Shown here: positions 32,097 through 36,920 of the stretch, one piece after another
Numbering within the stretch: position 1 is the stretch's first letter
How the letters are laid out: each line of letters opens with the position of its first letter
NCBI RefSeq assembly: GCF_014212125.1
Contig: NZ_JACJVP010000028.1
Location: forward strand, 1 to 36,920
Origin: Cohnella nanjingensis
GTDB taxonomy: Bacteria; Bacillota; Bacilli; Paenibacillales; Paenibacillaceae
DNA length: 36,920 nucleotides
Direction: 5' to 3'
Notes under the pieces: model-generated
Seen by the model: only the letters and a program-made list of their open reading frames with translations
The model's database searches: none
What the model was told of the DNA's origin: nothing
Translations under genes and position numbers: made by a program

Positions 32097-33173
32097 ATGA
32101 AAAAAATTCCTGTCATCGACGTAACCGATCTTTATCACCCGGCGCAGGACCCCGGCGACAATTTTGACATTTTGATGCCTTACGGCTTGCCCGAGATCGA
32201 TTTGCGAGCGGTTGTGCTGGATGCGACCGACCGGTACCGCCATGCGTTCGCGGATCATGAGGATCCGCGCTTTCGCGATGCCAACGGGCCGAGAGAGCCC
32301 GGGTTCATCCCGATGCTTCAACTGAACTGCTTGTTCGGGAAAGATGTGCCGTTCGCCGCGGGTCCTTTCCGGACGATGCGGTCGACGGACGATACCCTTG
32401 CCGACGTCCCGCAGTTCCAACAGCAAGGCATCCGGCTTCTTCTGGATACCCTGCGGCAAAGCGAAGAGAGAATTCATCTGCTGTCGTTTGGGTCGGCCCG
32501 GACGATCGCCGCCGCCTTCAACCGCGAACCGGACCTGTTCTACGCCAAGGTGGAGCGGATTCACTTGGCGGCGGGATCGAGCTCTCCCGACTTTTTGGAA
32601 TGGAACGTGAACTTGGACTCGCATGCTTTCGTCCGGCTGTTGCGTTCGGATTTGCCGATTGCCCTTTATCCCTGCGCCACCGCCGAAGGCGCGTTCGATT
32701 ACGGGCCTCACAACAGCTATTGGCTGCTCAAGGATCTGCAATTCATCAAGCAAATGGAGCCGAGACTGCGCCGATATCTCGAATTTGCGTTTGCTCGGAT
32801 GGTTCGGATGGACTTTTTATCGGCACTGGAAGCCAATCTTCCCGACCGGGAGGTCGAGAGCGTGTACGGCCAGCCGCACCATGTTTGGGAGACGGCTGTG
32901 TGGCTGCAAGTATCCGGCCGTCGTTGTGTCCGGAGGCAGTCCGGCGCGTATCGCATTGTCCCGGCAAATGAAGTAATGCCGACCGACGAAACGCTCCCGG
33001 ATGCTTTGCGAGCCTGCAAGGTACAGGTATCCGACAGAGGAACGTTCCGGTTCGAATTGACCGAAGAGCCGTCCAACTTCCTGATCTACGACAGAGGGGA
33101 TGCCTTGTTGAACGAACGGGCGTTAAACGAAGCGCTGCCCGCGCTTTATCAGAGCTTCCGACCGGGGCTCTAA
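32097..33173 (+). CDS. Divergent nucleoside-hydrolase-like protein
   Basis: The 358-residue product shows the nucleoside hydrolase plan with altered motifs. The N-terminal acidic cluster reads DLYHPAQDPGDNFDI rather than DTDxGxDDxxA. The middle has LLSFGSARTIAAAFNREPDL and ERIHLAAGSSSPDF, then EWNVNLDSHAFVRLL and PIALYPCATA, in the order expected for the fold. An ATG at 32091 abuts AAGGCGG; the ATG at 32097 is 7 nt away and is preferred. It has no signal peptide. Whether it still binds metal and cleaves N-glycosides is uncertain; it may use another ribosyl substrate. It lies between two terminators but in line with the import and hydrolase genes. Confidence 0.72.
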   Translation: MKKIPVIDVTDLYHPAQDPGDNFDILMPYGLPEIDLRAVVLDATDRYRHAFADHEDPRFRDANGPREPGFIPMLQLNCLFGKDVPFAAGPFRTMRSTDDTLADVPQFQQQGIRLLLDTLRQSEERIHLLSFGSARTIAAAFNREPDLFYAKVERIHLAAGSSSPDFLEWNVNLDSHAFVRLLRSDLPIALYPCATAEGAFDYGPHNSYWLLKDLQFIKQMEPRLRRYLEFAFARMVRMDFLSALEANLPDREVESVYGQPHHVWETAVWLQVSGRRCVRRQSGAYRIVPANEVMPTDETLPDALRACKVQVSDRGTFRFELTEEPSNFLIYDRGDALLNERALNEALPALYQSFRPGL

Positions 33174-33186
33174 TCCGTATTCTTTT

Positions 33187-33216
33187 AGCGGGCGCGGCGG
33201 CGCCGCTTTCTTTTTT
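33187..33216 (+). terminator. Intrinsic terminator after the divergent hydrolase gene
   Basis: GCGGC (33194-33198) and GCCGC (33202-33206) form a tight GC stem, with an alternative AGCGG/CCGCT pairing, followed by TTTCTTTTTT. Confidence 0.8.
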
Positions 33217-33269
33217 GGCTGCGAAATGACATCCTTTTGGGGAAAAATCCGCTTTTTTGGCCCGACGGC

Positions 33270-33298
33270 TTGCCAGAATGGACGGGAGAAGAGATGAT
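33270..33298 (+). promoter_or_regulatory. Possible rbsK promoter
   Basis: TTGCCA (33270-33275) and GATGAT (33293-33298) are 17 bp apart, 33 bp upstream of the rbsK ATG. The -10 is a weak match. Confidence 0.35.
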
Positions 33299-33330
33299 AG
33301 GGAAAACGCGCAAAGAGGGGAACGAACGAG

Positions 33331-34269
33331 ATGAGTCGAATCGTCGTCATTGGAAGCATTAACATGGATCTGGTCAACCACGTCGCGGAATTTCCGAAGC
33401 CGGGGGAGACCGTACACGGGCGGGGCGTGGAGTTTCTGCCCGGCGGAAAAGGCGCCAACCAGGCGGTGGCGGCTTCGCTCGCGGGAGGCGGCGTGGAGAT
33501 GATCGGCGCGGTCGGACGGGACTCGTTCGCCCAGCCGCTGCTCGACTCGCTGCGGGAGCGGGGCGTCGGGACCGACGGCGTGCTCGCCAAGGACGGGACG
33601 TCCGGCCTTGCGTTCATTACGGTGTCGGACGCCGGGGAGAATGAGATTATTCTGTCCGAGGGGAGCAACGGTCAAGTGTCGCCGGAGGACGTTCGCGAAG
33701 AGTGGCTTGCCGGAGCTTCCGCGATTATTTTGCAGAACGAAATTCCTTGGGTCGCGAACGTCCATGCGATGAGACTGGCTAGGAAGGCCGGCGCGAAAGT
33801 GATCTACAACCCGGCGCCGGTACGGCCGATTCCGGCGGAGGCGTACCCGCTCATCGACCTGCTCGTCGTCAACGAGACGGAAGCCGAGGGCTTGAGCGGC
33901 ATCCCGGTCGCGGACGCTGCCGATGCCCGGCGGGCGGCGGCGGAGCTGATCGCCCGGGGCGCGAGCGGCGTGCTCGTGACGCTCGGCAGCAAAGGCTCTT
34001 TTTATGCCGAAGCGGGAGCGGACGGGCTCTTTACGCCGGCGAGAAAAGTCCGCGCCGTCGACACCACGGCGGCGGGAGACACGTTTATCGGAGCGTTCGC
34101 GGCCGCTATTGCGGAAGGAAAGCCGCCGGCGGAGGCGCTTGCGTTCGCGACCGCGGCATCGTCGATTACGGTGACGCGAAAGGGAGCGCAGGCGTCCATT
34201 CCGCGGCGCGAAGAGATCGAGGCAGTGATGGCTACCGCTGCAAAAGCAGAGAAGGAGCCCCGCGCTTAA
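33331..34269 (+). CDS. rbsK: Ribokinase
   Basis: Ribokinase phosphorylates ribose to ribose 5-phosphate in the cytoplasm. The 312-residue product has the PfkB-family N-terminal GSINMDLVN and the signature GGKGANQAVA. The C-terminal catalytic and anion-hole motif is DTTAAGDTFIGAFAAA, with the catalytic base in AAGD. The mid-protein NPAPVRPIP and VNETEAE are typical of ribokinase rather than fructokinase. AGAGGGGA precedes the ATG. Its place after two nucleoside hydrolase family genes fits salvage of ribose released from an imported ribosyl compound. A terminator separates it from them, so it may be expressed separately. Confidence 0.93.
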   Translation: MSRIVVIGSINMDLVNHVAEFPKPGETVHGRGVEFLPGGKGANQAVAASLAGGGVEMIGAVGRDSFAQPLLDSLRERGVGTDGVLAKDGTSGLAFITVSDAGENEIILSEGSNGQVSPEDVREEWLAGASAIILQNEIPWVANVHAMRLARKAGAKVIYNPAPVRPIPAEAYPLIDLLVVNETEAEGLSGIPVADAADARRAAAELIARGASGVLVTLGSKGSFYAEAGADGLFTPARKVRAVDTTAAGDTFIGAFAAAIAEGKPPAEALAFATAASSITVTRKGAQASIPRREEIEAVMATAAKAEKEPRA

Positions 34270-34305
34270 CGAACCAAGCGGCCGGACCCCTTCCTTTTCG
34301 CCGGA

Positions 34306-35364
34306 TTACTTGTGTACCTTGAGCGCCTTCAGTTCGTCCCGTTCCCACCGGCTCAGCAACGGGTACGGATCGAAGGCCCACTCGACGAGGCCGCGGTCCC
34401 GGTATACGCCATAGTGCAGATGCGGCGGGAATTTGCCCTGCGTACCCGGCTTGCCGTAGCCCGAGCTGCCTACCCAACCGATCACCTGGCCCGGACGGAC
34501 GACGTCCCCGGGCTTTATTTTTTTCTCGAAGCCGGACAGATGCGCGTAGTAATGATAGAGGTTGTCCAGATCGCGGATGCCGATCCGCCAACCGCCGTAC
34601 CGGTTCCAGCCCTTGATCTCCACGACGCCGAAGCAGGTGCTGCGAACGGGCACCCCGTGGCCCGCGAAGATGTCCGTGCCCTCGTGGATGCGCGCGCCCC
34701 CCCATCCTCTGCGGTTGCCCCACGTGCTGCGGTAAGCGTAGACCGTCCCGATCGGCAGCGGGAAGACGTGCTGAACCAGGTCGAGCTTGCCGAAGGTCGC
34801 GTACAGCTTGCTGAACTGCTGGATGCGCTGGACGGCGCGGGTGTTCTGGTAATATTCCCATACGCCGATGGAGAAGTCCTCGCGCGAGCTGCCTTGGGTC
34901 AGCACGCGGCGGGCGACGGCGTAGAGCAGGTCGGCGTCGTTCGTCCGGTCCGCCTTGCCGTCGCCGGAGCCGTCCCGGCCGATGCCTTGGAAGACGCGGA
35001 TCGACAGCGGATGCGTATCGTCCGCATCGGGATTCAGCGGTCCCGCCCATTGCTCCGGCGGAATATAGACGCCGCTGACCGCGTTCTCGCGCAGCGGCCG
35101 CGTCTTCGGATGGGCGCGGGACAGCGTTCGTTCGTATTGGTCGATGGCGGCCAGGTCGTACCAGGCCAGACCGGTCGCGTCGCTGATCCGGTCGTACAAC
35201 TCGCGCCGCGCCGTATAAGGGGTGGCAGGTTCCTTGGCGGGAGCCGGGCGGGCGGCGGCCGTCGCGCCGGTGGCGTCTAGCAGAACGGCGCAAGCCACCG
35301 CCGCGGCGGCGAGCCGTCGGAGCAGCCGTCCTCGGCGGCGGGCGTTCCATGGTAGCTTTTGCAT
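34306..35364 (-). CDS. lytH: LytH-like M23 family metallopeptidase
   Basis: The 352-residue product has an N-terminal hydrophobic signal segment (RLAAAAVACAVLLDATGATA), an uncharacterised middle region and a C-terminal M23 peptidase domain. Zinc ligands are visible in RIHEGTDIFA (His and Asp of HxxxD) and in FPPHLHYGVY (HxH), so it looks active. In B. subtilis LytH is a sporulation L-Ala-D-Glu endopeptidase acting on cortex peptidoglycan, and its gene lies beside lipA as here. AAGGAGAGG is 5 nt before the ATG. It is divergent from lipA with a gap of about 100 bp. The symbol rests on domain content and synteny. Confidence 0.88.
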   Translation of the reverse strand: MQKLPWNARRRGRLLRRLAAAAVACAVLLDATGATAAARPAPAKEPATPYTARRELYDRISDATGLAWYDLAAIDQYERTLSRAHPKTRPLRENAVSGVYIPPEQWAGPLNPDADDTHPLSIRVFQGIGRDGSGDGKADRTNDADLLYAVARRVLTQGSSREDFSIGVWEYYQNTRAVQRIQQFSKLYATFGKLDLVQHVFPLPIGTVYAYRSTWGNRRGWGGARIHEGTDIFAGHGVPVRSTCFGVVEIKGWNRYGGWRIGIRDLDNLYHYYAHLSGFEKKIKPGDVVRPGQVIGWVGSSGYGKPGTQGKFPPHLHYGVYRDRGLVEWAFDPYPLLSRWERDELKALKVHK

Positions 35365-35408
35365 GCGTTCCCTCTCCTTTTTCGCGTACGGCTAGGGTTT
35401 GCAAATCA

Positions 35409-35436
35409 TTGGTTTTTATGTGATTCATGTTATAAT
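35409..35436 (+). promoter_or_regulatory. lipA promoter
   Basis: TTGGTT (35409-35414) and TATAAT (35431-35436) are 16 bp apart, with TGT directly before the -10 (extended -10). It lies in the AT-rich gap between the divergent lytH-like gene and lipA. Confidence 0.75.
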
Positions 35437-35462
35437 GAAGGACAGAAAGCGGGGGAATACGT

Positions 35463-36362
<900 letters not shown>

Positions 36363-36459
36363 TCGCAGCCGGGTCCCGAGAGACGGGGCAGCGGCTCCGC
36401 TCGCGCGTCTGAACGGGAATAAGGGAAGCCAGGGATGGACTTCGGGAGGAGTGCCTTTC

Positions 36460-36920
36460 GTGATTTATTGGGCCGGGGGAAACGCGTATACGCTAGTTCG
36501 CGACCATAAGAACGGATGGAATGCCGAGGCGTTTCGGGAGCGGTTCAGCGAAGTGCTCGAACGCTACGACTACGTGGTCGGCGACTGGGGCTACAGTCAA
36601 CTGCGGCTGCGCGGTTTTTTCCGCGAACAGCAGCCCAAGGCGCCGAGAGAGTCGCTCATCTCGTGCCTCGCCGACTATATTAATGAATACTGCAACTTCG
36701 GCTGCGCTTACTTTGTGCTGGAGAAGGCGGAACCTGGCACGGTCCCGGAGGGGACCGGCGTGAAGCTGGAAGAGCTGCCGGCGCCGCCGAGCGCGGAGCA
36801 GGGCGAGGGCGCCGAAGGCGGAGAACCGCCGGCGCCGCCGCTCTCGCCGGCCGCGGCCGCGGCAGCCGCAGCGGCGGCTTCGCCGAACGGCATGCTGCTC
36901 CGCTGGCCGCTGAAGGAGCG
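36460..36920 (+). CDS. yutD: YutD family protein, cut by the window end
   Basis: The GTG at 36460 follows GGGAGGAG by about 6 nt. The visible 153 codons begin with the YutD/DUF1027 domain (IYWAGGNAYTLVRDHKNGWN; YDYVVGDWGYSQLRLRGFF; CLADYINEYCNFGCAYFVLE), a small Firmicutes protein of unknown function. After about residue 90 the sequence becomes low-complexity, rich in Pro, Glu, Gly and then Ala (a run of about 12 Ala), before PNGMLLRWPLKER at the edge. The stop codon is outside the window. The position after lipA matches Bacillus gene order. Confidence 0.85.
   Translation, partial: MIYWAGGNAYTLVRDHKNGWNAEAFRERFSEVLERYDYVVGDWGYSQLRLRGFFREQQPKAPRESLISCLADYINEYCNFGCAYFVLEKAEPGTVPEGTGVKLEELPAPPSAEQGEGAEGGEPPAPPLSPAAAAAAAAAASPNGMLLRWPLKE

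Overview
The window looks like chromosome from a high-GC, endospore-forming member of the Paenibacillaceae (Paenibacillus or Cohnella type). The evidence is a small acid-soluble spore protein gene (sspI), a YunB-type sporulation gene, a LytH-type peptidase next to lipA and yutD, several AraC-type regulators, a YesM/YesN-type two-component pair, Paenibacillus-style solute-binding lipoproteins, strong Gram-positive ribosome binding sites, and many GTG/TTG starts. No rRNA, tRNA, insertion sequence, phage gene or CRISPR array was recognised. This assignment rests on gene content and synteny, not on a database search.

Layout. Positions 1-459 are nine 51-bp tandem repeats that run off the left edge. 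Next come a Gfo/Idh/MocA oxidoreductase and a stand-alone phnM, converging on sspI, then a ktrA-like gene overlapping a TrmH/SpoU rRNA methylase gene (conserved next to sspI in Bacillus). From 4.9 to 8.9 kb lie a divergent AraC regulator/PhyH dioxygenase pair, a decayed methyltransferase gene and an MFS transporter that probably starts at CTG. From 8.9 to 18.6 kb lie a membrane-bound AraC regulator with an orphan solute-binding lipoprotein, an MFS exporter behind a structured leader, an AEC-family carrier, an unknown lipoprotein, yunB and another AraC regulator. A small HesB-like gene follows, then a kduI-deoR-kduD operon behind a phased array of TGTTCGT-type half-sites.

The most system-like region is 21.7-34.3 kb. 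It encodes a YesM-type sensor kinase, an AraC-type response regulator, a solute-binding lipoprotein, two ABC permeases, a nucleoside hydrolase, two duplicated secreted/lipid-anchored proteins with a predicted beta-propeller fold and six conserved cysteines, a second divergent nucleoside-hydrolase-like protein, and ribokinase. I read this as a locus that senses an extracellular ribosyl-containing compound, processes it at the surface, imports it, cleaves off ribose and phosphorylates the ribose. The substrate and the propeller function are unknown, and this is the best candidate for an undescribed system here.

The right end holds lytH (minus strand), lipA and a yutD-like gene cut by the window edge, an arrangement known from Bacillus. 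Starts were often moved inward from the longest ORF to the codon best spaced from a Shine-Dalgarno sequence; these choices are stated per gene.
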